Below are positions 1 through 7,572 of a stretch of DNA of 35,046 nucleotides, in pieces. Position 1 is the first letter of the stretch. Each line of letters opens with the position of its first letter. The notes below the pieces were generated by a model. The model was not told where the DNA came from. It was given only the letters and a program-made list of their open reading frames with translations, and did not search any database. Position numbers and translations under genes: made by a program. Origin of the DNA: Acinetobacter sp. MB5 (lineage in GTDB: Bacteria > Pseudomonadota > Gammaproteobacteria > Pseudomonadales > Moraxellaceae); NCBI RefSeq assembly GCF_003261585.1, contig NZ_POVU01000024.1:1-35046 (forward strand), read 5' to 3'.

Positions 1-144
<144 letters not shown>

Positions 145-193
145 CACTTGGTTTTTAACTAAGAATTAGTTTGGGCTTATAGTAATCGAAAGA

Positions 194-2332
194 TTACTCG
201 TCGTCACCTTTTTTACCGCCAGATTGGAATTTAGAAATGATGCCTTCAGCCACGTTACGTGGAGTTTCAGCATATTTAGCAAATTCCATAGAGTAAGTCG
301 CACGACCTTGAGACATAGAACGCATTTGAGTTGCGTAACCAAACATCTCAGCAAGTGGTACTTCAGCTTTAATTGCTTTAGTTCCACCAGGTAGATCATC
401 CATACCTTGAACCATACCACGACGACGGTTTAAGTCACCCATGATATCGCCCATGTAGTCTTCTGGAGTTTCTACTTCAACTTTCATGATCGGTTCAAGA
501 AGGATAGGATCTGCTTTCATGAAACCATCACGGAATGCATAAGAACCTGCCATTTTGAACGACAATTCATCAGAGTCGACATCATGGTAAGAACCATCGA
601 ACAATGTCGCTTTAATGCCGACAACTGGGTAACCAGCCAAGACACCATTCTTCATACGTTCTTGAATACCTTTATCAACCGCGCCGAAGAATTCTTTAGG
701 TACTACACCACCAACAACTTCTTCAACGAATTGGTATTCTTTACCAGCTTCTTCAACATCAAGCGGTTCAAGGCGGACATATACATGACCGAATTTACCT
801 TTACCACCAGTTTGACGTACGAATTTACCTTCTTGTTCAACCGATTTTTTAATCGTTTCACGGTAAGCAACCATCGGTTTACCAATGTTCGCTTCAACAC
901 CGAATTCACGTTTCATACGGTCAACAATAATGTCAAGGTGAAGCTCACCCATACCCGCAATAATCGTTTGACCAGATTCTTCGTCTGTACGAACGCGGAA
1001 CGATGGATCTTCTTTCGCCAAACGACCTAAAGCGATTGACATTTTTTCTTGGTCAGCTTTAGTTTTTGGTTCAACAGCCAATGAAATTACTGGCTCTGGG
1101 AATTCCATACGTTCAAGTGTAATGATGTTTTTCTCATCACATAGCGTATCACCAGTCGTGACGTCTTTAAGACCTACACACGCAGCGATATCGCCCGCAC
1201 GGATTTCGTCAAGATCTTGACGTTCGTTTGCGTGCATTTGCACGATACGACCGATACGTTCACGTTTAGATTTAACTGGGTTGTACACTGGGTCGCCTTG
1301 TTTAAGAACACCAGAGTAAACACGTACGAATGTCAAGTTACCTACGAATTTGTCGTTCATGATTTTGAACGCAAGCGCAGAGAACGGAGCTTCGTCAGAT
1401 GCTTCACGAGACGCTTTAGTTTCAGCTTTATCGTCAAGGATACCTTCGATCGCTTTAACTTCTGTAGGTGATGGCAAGAATTCAATTACAGCATCCAACA
1501 TACGTTGAACACCTTTGTTCTTGAACGCAGAACCACAAAGCATAACTTGAATTTCAGATGCTAATGTACGAGCACGTAAACCTGCGATGATGTCTTCTTT
1601 AGAAAGATCACCTTCTTCTAGGTACTTGTCCATTAAGTCTTCAGAAGCTTCCGCTGCTGCTTCAACCATGTTAGTACGCCATTCGTTAGCAGTATCAACT
1701 AGGTCAGCAGGGATCTCGCCGTATTCAAACTTCATACCCTGAGATGCTTCATCCCAGATAATCGCTTTCATTTCGATCAGGTCAACAACACCCGCGAAAG
1801 TATCTTCTGCACCGATTGGCACAACGATAGGAACAGGATTACCACCTAAACGAGTTTTAACTTGTTCAACAGCACGGAAGAAGTTTGCACCAGTACGGTC
1901 CATCTTGTTCACGAATGCTAAACGAGGCACTTTATATTTGTTTGCTTGACGCCATACAGTTTCAGACTGAGGTTGTACACCACCTACAGCACAGTAAACC
2001 ATGCACGCACCGTCAAGAACACGCATAGAACGTTCAACTTCGATTGTGAAGTCTACGTGTCCCGGGGTGTCAATTACGTTGATACGGTGTTGTTCAAATT
2101 GGTTAGCCATACCAGACCAGAAACAAGTTGTAGCAGCAGAAGTAATGGTAATACCACGTTCTTGCTCTTGTTCCATCCAGTCCATTGTAGCTGCACCATC
2201 ATGTACCTCACCAATTTTGTGAGAAACACCTGTGTAGTACAAAATACGTTCAGTTGTAGTTGTTTTACCTGCGTCAATGTGCGCAGAGATACCGATGTTA
2301 CGGTAACGAGTAATTGGGGTTTGGCGAGCCAT
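194..2332 (-). CDS. fusA: Elongation factor G
   Basis: EF-G, the ribosomal translocase GTPase, also used in ribosome recycling. The 712-residue product matches the usual length. It shows the G1 motif AHIDAGKT at residues 17-24, the G2 region [12 protein letters not shown]3 DTPGH, G4 NKMD and the domain IV segment [12 protein letters not shown] place the start at MARQTP (2332) rather than four codons upstream (MSDI at 2344). Family proteins begin MARQ, and an AGGA lies 12 nt before this ATG but directly abuts the upstream one. It is the third gene of the str operon, about 180 nt after rpsG and 94 nt before tuf. The stop codon sits within a small hairpin (181-198). Confidence 0.98.
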   Translation of the reverse strand: MARQTPITRYRNIGISAHIDAGKTTTTERILYYTGVSHKIGEVHDGAATMDWMEQEQERGITITSAATTCFWSGMANQFEQHRINVIDTPGHVDFTIEVERSMRVLDGACMVYCAVGGVQPQSETVWRQANKYKVPRLAFVNKMDRTGANFFRAVEQVKTRLGGNPVPIVVPIGAEDTFAGVVDLIEMKAIIWDEASQGMKFEYGEIPADLVDTANEWRTNMVEAAAEASEDLMDKYLEEGDLSKEDIIAGLRARTLASEIQVMLCGSAFKNKGVQRMLDAVIEFLPSPTEVKAIEGILDDKAETKASREASDEAPFSALAFKIMNDKFVGNLTFVRVYSGVLKQGDPVYNPVKSKRERIGRIVQMHANERQDLDEIRAGDIAACVGLKDVTTGDTLCDEKNIITLERMEFPEPVISLAVEPKTKADQEKMSIALGRLAKEDPSFRVRTDEESGQTIIAGMGELHLDIIVDRMKREFGVEANIGKPMVAYRETIKKSVEQEGKFVRQTGGKGKFGHVYVRLEPLDVEEAGKEYQFVEEVVGGVVPKEFFGAVDKGIQERMKNGVLAGYPVVGIKATLFDGSYHDVDSDELSFKMAGSYAFRDGFMKADPILLEPIMKVEVETPEDYMGDIMGDLNRRRGMVQGMDDLPGGTKAIKAEVPLAEMFGYATQMRSMSQGRATYSMEFAKYAETPRNVAEGIISKFQSGGKKGDDE

Positions 2333-2369
2333 GATGTCTGACATTCCTAAATGTGATCTTTAAAACAGG

Positions 2370-2393
2370 ACGCACCAATAAAAATTGATGCGT
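2370..2393 (-). promoter_or_regulatory. Stem-loop ahead of fusA
   Basis: On the minus-strand RNA, ACGCATCAAT and ATTGGTGCGT form a 10-bp stem (one G-U pair) around a UUUU loop. It lies 37 nt upstream of the fusA start. Its 5' arm contains ACGCAT, which is also exactly complementary to ATGCGT at the start codon of the small ORF at 2419-2481. The hairpin and that long-range pairing are therefore mutually exclusive. A regulatory function is inferred, not shown. Confidence 0.5.
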
Positions 2394-2418
2394 ACGAATA
2401 CTCAAACTGTTGGGCAAC

Positions 2419-2481
2419 TTAAATACCCGCAAAAGCTCCACTTTGGTAGAGAGCGATGTTAAATCGAGCTGCAACACGCAT
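2419..2481 (-). CDS. Putative 20-residue small protein / leader peptide between rpsG and fusA
   Basis: A short ORF of 20 codons beginning MRVAARFNIALYQ and ending SGAFAGI before TAA. It has an excellent ribosome binding site, AGGAG, seven nt before ATG. It starts 34 nt after the rpsG stop and ends 86 nt before fusA. It is too short for standard gene callers. I recognise no family for it. Bases 2481-2489, covering the RBS-to-ATG spacer, are perfectly complementary (9 bp) to 2396-2404 just past its stop, so the whole ORF would be looped out. It could be a leader peptide, a translational coupler between rpsG and fusA, or a chance ORF. The RBS argues that it is at least translated; conservation of the peptide is untested. 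Confidence 0.45.
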   Translation of the reverse strand: MRVAARFNIALYQSGAFAGI

Positions 2482-2515
2482 GAGTATTCTCCTGATAAGG
2501 GACTGTCTTAACCGC

Positions 2516-2986
2516 TTAGAAACGGTAATGAGAGAAGGCTTTGTTAGCTTCAGCCATACGGTGCACGTCTTCACGTTTTTTGATCGCAGCACCTTTGCCT
2601 TCAGCTGCATCAAGCAACTCGCCAGCAAGACGTAAAGCCATAGTTTTTTCAGAACGCTTAGCAGCAGCATCTACTAACCAACGCATAGCCAAGGCAGTAC
2701 GACGGGATGGGCGTACTTCCATAGGTACTTGATAAGTAGCACCACCAACACGGCGTGCTTTTACTTCAACCATAGGACGAACTTTTTCAAGAGTAGTCTC
2801 GAAAAATTCAACTGGGTCTACTTTGTTTTTTTCTTGAACGCGGTCTAAAGCACCGTAAACGATACTTTCTGCAATCGATTTTTTACCGTCTTGCATAACG
2901 TGGTTCATGAATTTAGCGATTGTTTGGCTGCTGAATTTAGGATCTGGAAGGATCTCACGAGCAGCGACTACGCGACGTCTTGGCAT
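2516..2986 (-). CDS. rpsG: 30S ribosomal protein S7
   Basis: Ribosomal protein S7, the primary assembly protein that nucleates the 30S head by binding the 3' major domain of 16S rRNA. The 156 residues start [18 protein letters not shown] and contain typical S7 segments: [12 protein letters not shown], the [16 protein letters not shown] beta-hairpin and a C-terminal end with FSHYRF. Length is normal. It lies between rpsL (162-nt spacer) and fusA in the str operon. In E. coli S7 is the translational repressor of this operon and acts at the rpsL-rpsG spacer. The corresponding spacer here (2987-3148) is long and can fold, so similar control is plausible. Confidence 0.98.
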   Translation of the reverse strand: MPRRRVVAAREILPDPKFSSQTIAKFMNHVMQDGKKSIAESIVYGALDRVQEKNKVDPVEFFETTLEKVRPMVEVKARRVGGATYQVPMEVRPSRRTALAMRWLVDAAAKRSEKTMALRLAGELLDAAEGKGAAIKKREDVHRMAEANKAFSHYRF

Positions 2987-3006
2987 TTTAAAACTACCTA
3001 TAAATA

Positions 3007-3112
3007 TGACACTTCAGGGTGATCCAGCAGATTGTGCAAGTGTCATGCACGCTACGCTGGCCTTACTATACGTCGCTTGAATTTCAAAAATATGAAGAAA
3101 TCAAACAAGCGA
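3007..3112 (-). promoter_or_regulatory. Structured rpsL-rpsG spacer, candidate S7 autoregulatory site
   Basis: The 162-nt spacer holds two inverted-repeat structures: TGACACTT/AAGTGTCA (3007-3014 with 3038-3045), and TCGCTTG/CAAGCGA (3073-3079 with 3106-3112), which encloses ATTTC/GAAAT (3081-3085 with 3097-3101). In E. coli the S12-S7 intercistronic region is the S7 repressor binding site. The position is the same here, but I have not matched its sequence to the E. coli element. Confidence 0.4.
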
Positions 3113-3148
3113 AACGCTAAAGGATTTTTTTGGTCTTAACGACTAAGA

Positions 3149-3523
3149 TTATTTCTTAGGACGTTTAGCACCGTATTTAGAACGTGACTGGTTACGATCT
3201 TTAACGCCAGCACAGTCTAAAGAACCACGAACGGTATGGTAACGTACACCTGGTAAGTCTTTAACACGACCACCACGGATAAGAACAACACTGTGCTCTT
3301 GTAGGTTATGGCCTTCACCACCGATGTAGCTAGAAACTTCAAAACCAGAAGTTAAGCGAACACGGCAAACTTTACGCATTGCTGAGTTAGGTTTTTTAGG
3401 TGTAGTTGTGTAAACACGTGTACAAACACCACGGCGCTGTGGGCAAGCCTTCAACGCAGGAACTTTGGATTTTTCAACCAAAGTAGTACGACCCTTGCGG
3501 ATCAACTGATTTGTTGTTGCCAT
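3149..3523 (-). CDS. rpsL: 30S ribosomal protein S12
   Basis: Ribosomal protein S12, part of the decoding centre and the classic site of streptomycin-resistance mutations. The 124 residues start [12 protein letters not shown]. They include the conserved TTPKKPNSA segment, containing the Lys equivalent to E. coli K42/43, and the [10 protein letters not shown] loop. An ATG 21 codons upstream is in frame, but the stretch it would add overlaps the leader hairpin and is unlike S12. GGGAG lies about 10 nt before the chosen ATG. It is the first gene of the str operon, behind the promoter at 3586-3614. The residue in TTPKKP is the unmodified Lys, so a streptomycin-sensitive form is expected at that position. 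Confidence 0.98.
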
Positions 3524-3540
3524 CTGGCAAGTCTCCCGTA

Positions 3541-3578
3541 AATAAAAAACCTCAAAAAGAAAATACCGCTTTTTGAGG
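3541..3578 (-). terminator. Terminator-like hairpin at the 5' end of the rpsL transcript
   Basis: CCTCAAAAAG (3550-3559) and CTTTTTGAGG (3569-3578) form a perfect 10-bp stem with a 9-nt loop. On the minus strand it is followed at once by TTTTTT (3549-3544). The predicted transcription start, about 7 nt after the -10 box, falls next to the outer base of the stem. The RNA would therefore begin with this hairpin. It may be a 5'-protecting stem-loop or an early attenuator rather than the terminator of an upstream gene. Confidence 0.55.
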
Positions 3579-3585
3579 GCATACA

Positions 3586-3614
3586 ATTGTAAGCAAAAAC
3601 GCCATATTGGTCAA
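3586..3614 (-). promoter_or_regulatory. Sigma-70 promoter of the str operon
   Basis: On the minus strand, TTGACC (3614-3609) is separated by exactly 17 nt from TACAAT (3591-3586). Both boxes are close to consensus. The promoter sits between the EcsC-family gene and rpsL and points at rpsL, as expected for a highly expressed ribosomal operon. Confidence 0.75.
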
Positions 3615-3659
3615 TATTCATTGCATACTGTCGCAGCATGCAGAATATACATGACAAAC

Positions 3660-4913
3660 TTATGAAGAATCGGCTGATTTTGAAACTGCTTTACGTCGTC
3701 TTGGTGCAGTTGTAGCCGTTGATTTTGATGGTGTTTCTGATGATTTCTCTGTCACTTCTTCTGTGACTGTTTTCACTGGCGTTCGGCGTGGGCGTCGTTG
3801 AGGTTTCGGTTTAATCGCCTCATCAACGGCTTCCACAGATACATCTTTTTTCAATTCAATTTCTTGAACAGGTTTTTGAGACTGACTTAACTGATCAACT
3901 GCGGCCTGATAAGCGGCTAAAGTAGAAAGCGACTGTTCAGGATGTTGTAATAAATAATCACGCGCAATCGAAAAAACATGCTGAGCTTTTTGTCCTGTAT
4001 CCGCAATAAACTGCCAACTATACATTGCACTGACACTGGCCGAAATGAGTGGTGTAATTTGATGCAGTGCACTCACTTTTGGTAAAGCATTCATCCAGTG
4101 CCATTTAAACTCATGCTGATCATCAAGTAATAATTCTTTTAGCCATTCATCATCATTGGTTGAACCCAGTAATTTTTGCAATGCCGTAAAATCATGATCG
4201 ACCAGCAATCCATCCAGTGTTCTCAACCCAAGTAAAATACTTTGCTTCTCTACAATCTGCTGTAAGTCTATTTGTTGAAATATATATTGAACAACATCTT
4301 GATCTTGCTCGGTCAACTCAAAACCATGTGCCCGCCCTGTTTGATAAATAGTTCTCAGCGCCAGTAATAGCGATGCTGGAATATCAAAACCCAACCCAAA
4401 CAGCCCTGTTGCGCCTGAAAGTGCACCTTGTATACCTGCAATCCATTTATTCTGTTCAGTCAATGCCTGACTGATTCGTCCAGAACGTGATACATCTTGA
4501 GACAACTCCGCTAAAGACTGTGCTCCCGTCTGCTCCAAAATACGGTCTGCTGTACTGATTTTTTCAGCCAACGCCTGCAATTTATGAAAAACATATTCGG
4601 AAATCTCATCCATACTCACGGGTAAAAGAAATTCAGCGACCTGATTGACCCGATCATAATGCTTACCAAAAAATTGCTTAGAAATATTTGGAAAATATAC
4701 ACGGATGAGATGTTGTGGATCTTGCTGATCAAAATCTAACAAGACTGTTTTGGCATTTGTATCAGAGGTAACAGCAATAGCTGCTTTTCGACTTTGCTGC
4801 TGTTGATTGTTCATCTGATTTAAAACTTTTAAACCTGATGTACTGAGCTTTTTAGCCACTCCCAAAACCTGATTTAATTTGCTTTGTGGATGCTGATTAT
4901 CCCCTTTTGGCAT
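3660..4913 (-). CDS. EcsC family protein
   Basis: A 417-residue protein of the EcsC family, named after a Bacillus protein of unclear biochemical role encoded beside an ABC transporter. The family core is at about residues 150-290, with the glycine-rich hydrophobic segment around GATGLFGLGFDIPASLLLALR, followed by RTIYQTGRAHGF. The first about 50 residues are polar and Gln-rich. The last 60 or so are a low-complexity basic and Ser/Thr tail (KPKPQRRPRRTPVK and onward) that looks disordered and may bind nucleic acid or membrane surface; that is inference. GGAGAGG precedes the ATG. It is upstream of rpsL but separated from it by the str promoter, so it is an independent unit. Function unknown. 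Confidence 0.85.
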   Translation of the reverse strand: MPKGDNQHPQSKLNQVLGVAKKLSTSGLKVLNQMNNQQQQSRKAAIAVTSDTNAKTVLLDFDQQDPQHLIRVYFPNISKQFFGKHYDRVNQVAEFLLPVSMDEISEYVFHKLQALAEKISTADRILEQTGAQSLAELSQDVSRSGRISQALTEQNKWIAGIQGALSGATGLFGLGFDIPASLLLALRTIYQTGRAHGFELTEQDQDVVQYIFQQIDLQQIVEKQSILLGLRTLDGLLVDHDFTALQKLLGSTNDDEWLKELLLDDQHEFKWHWMNALPKVSALHQITPLISASVSAMYSWQFIADTGQKAQHVFSIARDYLLQHPEQSLSTLAAYQAAVDQLSQSQKPVQEIELKKDVSVEAVDEAIKPKPQRRPRRTPVKTVTEEVTEKSSETPSKSTATTAPRRRKAVSKSADSS

Positions 4914-5206
4914 TCACCTCTCCTCATTGTTTTTCTTTAAATATTTGATAAATACTAGAAGTCGAGGCATTTAATCTCAACCGCATTGTGTATCTTTTAG
5001 TTAAGTAAACCACAATCTGCATACAATCTGTTCTATTTCCAAATACTCATAGGATTTGCCATAAGATTTAAAAAAGCTTTCTGTTATGATGAGAAATATT
5101 ATAAACATGAGTGGTGCAGGCATTAACGCTTACATTTCAGGCTTTTGCCCATAAATGTGGTCTGCGCTGGCTCTCAATATCATCACCATATTAAGGGATC
5201 TTATAA
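4914..5206. other. Gene-free divergent spacer between EcsC-family gene and fabB
   Basis: 293 bases with no ORF supported by a ribosome binding site. It must hold the divergent promoters of the EcsC-family gene and fabB. On the plus strand an extended -10 box, TGT-TATGAT (5082-5090), is the best promoter signal. It would give a leader of about 110 nt before fabB. I see no FabR-like palindrome and no RNA gene. Confidence 0.5.
5082..5090 (+). promoter_or_regulatory. Candidate extended -10 promoter for fabB-hemJ
   Basis: TG-N-TATGAT lies 117 nt ahead of the fabB start. There is no good -35 at 16-18 nt. TTGCCA at 5056-5061 is too far away (23 nt). The TG motif could compensate. Confidence 0.4.
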
Positions 5207-6439
5207 ATGAGACGTGTTGTAATCACTGGTATGGGCATCAACTCATGCATTGGTAACACCCTAGAGCAAGTGACTGAATCATTAAAAAATGGTATTTCAG
5301 GAACTCGTTTTAATCAAACTTACGCTGACCTTAACTTTAAAAGCCATGTCAGTGCTGCTGCTGAACAAGATTTTGATCACATTGACCGTAAATTAAAACG
5401 CTTCATGGGTGTATGTGCAATGTATGCATATAACTCTGCGGTTGATGCGGTTAAACATGCAGGTCTTGAGGCTGAAGACCTTGCTGGCAATCCGCGCTAC
5501 GGTATTGTTGGTGGTTCTGGTGGTGGTTCAACAGCTTCTGTTGTTGAAATGACTGAGTTGCTTGAAACTAAAGGCGCACGTAAAGTCGGTCCTTTCTTCG
5601 TTCCACGCAACATGACCAACACCATTACAGCAAACGTTGGCGTTGCGTTTAAATTACAAGGTGTATCTCACTCAATTGCGAGCGCATGTGCAACTTCTGC
5701 TGACGCGATCGGTTATGCTTACAACTTGATCCAACTTGGCAAACAAGATTTAGTGCTTGCAGGTGGTGGTGAAGAAGATCACTGGTCTCAAAGCTTATTG
5801 TTTGATGCAATGGGTGCGCTTTGCTCTAAATACAACGACACACCAGAAACTGCATCTCGTCCATATTCAGCAGACCGTGACGGTTTCGTCATCGCTGGTG
5901 GTGGTGGTTTCTTGGTTCTTGAATCTCTTGAACACGCTCAAGCACGTGGTGCCAACATTATCGCTGAAATCGTAGCTTATGCAGCGAACAGTGATGGTGC
6001 TGACATGGTTGCTCCAAGTGGTGAAGGTGCAACACGCTGTATCTTGATGGCGCTTGATGAAGCTAAACAACACGGCGTAGAAAAACTTGACTACATCAAT
6101 ACTCATGGTACATCGACTCCAGCAGGTGACATCACCGAGCTTAAAGCGATGGAACGTGCATTTGGTGAAGGCAATGTCCCTGCATTTAGCTCAACTAAAT
6201 CGATGACAGGTCACAGCTTGGGTGCTGCAGGTGTACATGAAGCCATCTACTCTGTACTCATGATGCAAAATGACTTTATCGCGCCAAACATCAACGTGAC
6301 TGAACTTGATGAAGGTGCAAAAGGCTTTGATCTTGTACTTGAAAAACGCGATACAAAACTGAATACTGTCATGAGTAACAGTTTTGGATTTGGCGGCGTA
6401 AATGCTTGCTTGATCTTCAAGAAATGGGCTGATGCCTAA
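5207..6439 (+). CDS. fabB: 3-oxoacyl-ACP synthase I (KAS I)
   Basis: Beta-ketoacyl-ACP synthase I, which condenses malonyl-ACP with growing acyl-ACP and is needed for unsaturated fatty acid elongation. Its 410 residues closely parallel E. coli FabB. Catalytic Cys161 sits in SIASACATSADA, His300 in NTHGTSTP, Lys331 in SSTKS and His336 in MTGHSLGAAG. The NSFGFGG loop is near the C terminus. AAGGG precedes the ATG at a good distance. hemJ follows 10 nt after its stop, so the two are probably cotranscribed. The overall pattern (for example GSGGGS and DGADMVAPSGEGA) fits FabB better than FabF. Confidence 0.95.
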   Translation: MRRVVITGMGINSCIGNTLEQVTESLKNGISGTRFNQTYADLNFKSHVSAAAEQDFDHIDRKLKRFMGVCAMYAYNSAVDAVKHAGLEAEDLAGNPRYGIVGGSGGGSTASVVEMTELLETKGARKVGPFFVPRNMTNTITANVGVAFKLQGVSHSIASACATSADAIGYAYNLIQLGKQDLVLAGGGEEDHWSQSLLFDAMGALCSKYNDTPETASRPYSADRDGFVIAGGGGFLVLESLEHAQARGANIIAEIVAYAANSDGADMVAPSGEGATRCILMALDEAKQHGVEKLDYINTHGTSTPAGDITELKAMERAFGEGNVPAFSSTKSMTGHSLGAAGVHEAIYSVLMMQNDFIAPNINVTELDEGAKGFDLVLEKRDTKLNTVMSNSFGFGGVNACLIFKKWADA

Positions 6440-6449
6440 GAGATCGTAA

Positions 6450-6902
6450 ATGAATGTACCTTCTGATGCTTTTTTATGGATAAAAGCATTACACATTATT
6501 GCCGTGGTTTGTTGGTTTGCAGCGTTATTCTACTTACCACGCCTTTATGTCTACCATGCCATGAGTGACGATGAAATTAGTCATCAACGCTTTCAGGTGA
6601 TGGAACGTAAACTGTACCGCGGCATTATGTGGCCTGCGATGGTTGCAACGCTCATCACAGCACACTTTTTAGTGGACTTGGGCGATGCAACACAGCATTA
6701 CCATTTGGCACATTGGTTTTATGCCAAAGTTGCATTAGTTGGGTTACTGGTCATTTACCATTTTGTTTGTGGTTATTACCGCAAAAAGTTAATCGAAAAT
6801 GCGCACTATAAATCACACAAGTTTTGGCGTTTCTTTAATGAAATGCCAACGGTCATTTTGCTGGCTGTGGTGATTTTAGTCGTTGTGAAGCCTCAGTTCT
6901 AA
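6450..6902 (+). CDS. hemJ: Protoporphyrinogen IX oxidase HemJ
   Basis: HemJ (formerly UPF0093) oxidises protoporphyrinogen IX to protoporphyrin IX in haem synthesis. It is the isofunctional replacement of HemG/HemY and is typical of Acinetobacter. The 150-residue protein has four predicted membrane segments (about 8-30, 58-76, 88-110 and 132-148). It carries family signatures: His15 in KALHIIAVVCWFA, Arg31 in YLPRLYVYH and Lys93 in FYAKVA. It follows fabB by 10 nt and ends in a strong terminator that includes its stop codon. The pairing of a fatty-acid gene with a haem gene looks like transcriptional convenience; no shared pathway is evident. Confidence 0.9.
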   Translation: MNVPSDAFLWIKALHIIAVVCWFAALFYLPRLYVYHAMSDDEISHQRFQVMERKLYRGIMWPAMVATLITAHFLVDLGDATQHYHLAHWFYAKVALVGLLVIYHFVCGYYRKKLIENAHYKSHKFWRFFNEMPTVILLAVVILVVVKPQF

Positions 6903-6915
6903 CTGGGGCTTTTTT
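6890..6915 (+). terminator. Terminator of fabB-hemJ
   Basis: GCCTCAGTT and AACTGGGGC (6890-6909, one G-U pair) form a stem with a very small loop, followed by TTTTTT. The hemJ stop codon (6900-6902) lies in the loop region. Confidence 0.8.
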
Positions 6916-6924
6916 CTGCCTGAA

Positions 6925-7398
6925 TTAAAATGTTAATAGACCATCACTGGTCACTTCATTGAGCACAAAGAATGTCCTCACCTGCCGCACCCCTGGCAAG
7001 GCAATAATCTTTTCACTATGAAAGCGGTTAAATGCTACCAAATCCTTGACCCGAATTTTCAGAAAATAATCGACCTCTCCTGCGACCAAATAACATTCTA
7101 AAACATTATTGAGCTGTTTTGCTGCACGTTCAAATTCAGCAAAACTTTCAGGCGTCGAACGATCCAGTACAACCCCCACCAAAACGATGGTTTCGCGCTG
7201 AACCATATTCGGGTTAATTCGTGCGCGGACATCTAAAATTGCGCCAATCTTAAAAAGCCGCTGGGTATGATTCCAGCAGGATGATGGACTGATCCCCACC
7301 AGTTTTGCCAACTCGGCATTGCTTAAACGTCCATCTTGCTGTAAAGCTCGCATAATTTTAAGATCTATTGCACTCAATTCCGCTTGATTTTCAGACAT
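6925..7398 (-). CDS. Lrp/AsnC family transcriptional regulator
   Basis: A 157-residue regulator of the Lrp/AsnC (feast/famine) family. It has an N-terminal helix-turn-helix at about residues 10-60 (LSAIDLKIMRALQQDGR, then NAELAKLVGISPSSCWNHTQRL). A RAM/AsnC ligand-binding domain covers about 65-150 (VLECYLVAGEVDYFLKI, then LPGVRQVRTFFVL). Such proteins bind DNA as oligomers and sense amino acids or related small effectors. The gene is divergent from a BenE-type transporter 174 nt away, the usual arrangement for a local regulator and its target. A 6-bp inverted repeat at 7431-7449 is a candidate operator. The effector cannot be told from sequence. Confidence 0.9.
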   Translation of the reverse strand: MSENQAELSAIDLKIMRALQQDGRLSNAELAKLVGISPSSCWNHTQRLFKIGAILDVRARINPNMVQRETIVLVGVVLDRSTPESFAEFERAAKQLNNVLECYLVAGEVDYFLKIRVKDLVAFNRFHSEKIIALPGVRQVRTFFVLNEVTSDGLLTF

Positions 7399-7430
7399 AA
7401 ATATTCTTCATATAAAAATATAAATTTTAG

Positions 7431-7449
7431 AAGATTTTATTCCAATCTT
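7431..7449. promoter_or_regulatory. Candidate operator between Lrp-type regulator and benE-like gene
   Basis: AAGATT-N7-AATCTT is a perfect interrupted palindrome in the AT-rich divergent spacer. Its size fits an Lrp/AsnC half-site pair. There is no direct evidence of binding. Confidence 0.35.
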
Positions 7450-7572
7450 AAAAAAAATGAAAATTCTATACACTTTATTGACTCAAATTAAAAAGCACCT
7501 TCTTTTTAAAAATTGTTAAATTTATACCAAGTCTTTAAGCCCAATTGTTTAAAATCGTCGTTAGATTTCATT

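Noticed and set aside
584..1030. Plus-strand ORF of 148 codons opposite fusA, and similar plus-strand ORFs opposite other genes (for example 1946-2341, 13259-13732)
   Set aside because: They lie antisense within strongly coding genes, have Phe/Thr-rich or low-complexity products typical of antisense frames, and lack ribosome binding sites.
2333..2344. Four-codon longer EF-G start (MSDI before MARQ)
   Set aside because: The AGGA directly abuts this ATG, leaving no spacing, and the family begins at MARQ.
2419..2670. Minus-strand ORF of 83 codons covering the end of rpsG and the rpsG-fusA spacer
   Set aside because: Its long part overlaps rpsG in another frame. Only its last 20 codons, starting at an ATG with its own ribosome binding site, are plausible, and those are reported as the small ORF.
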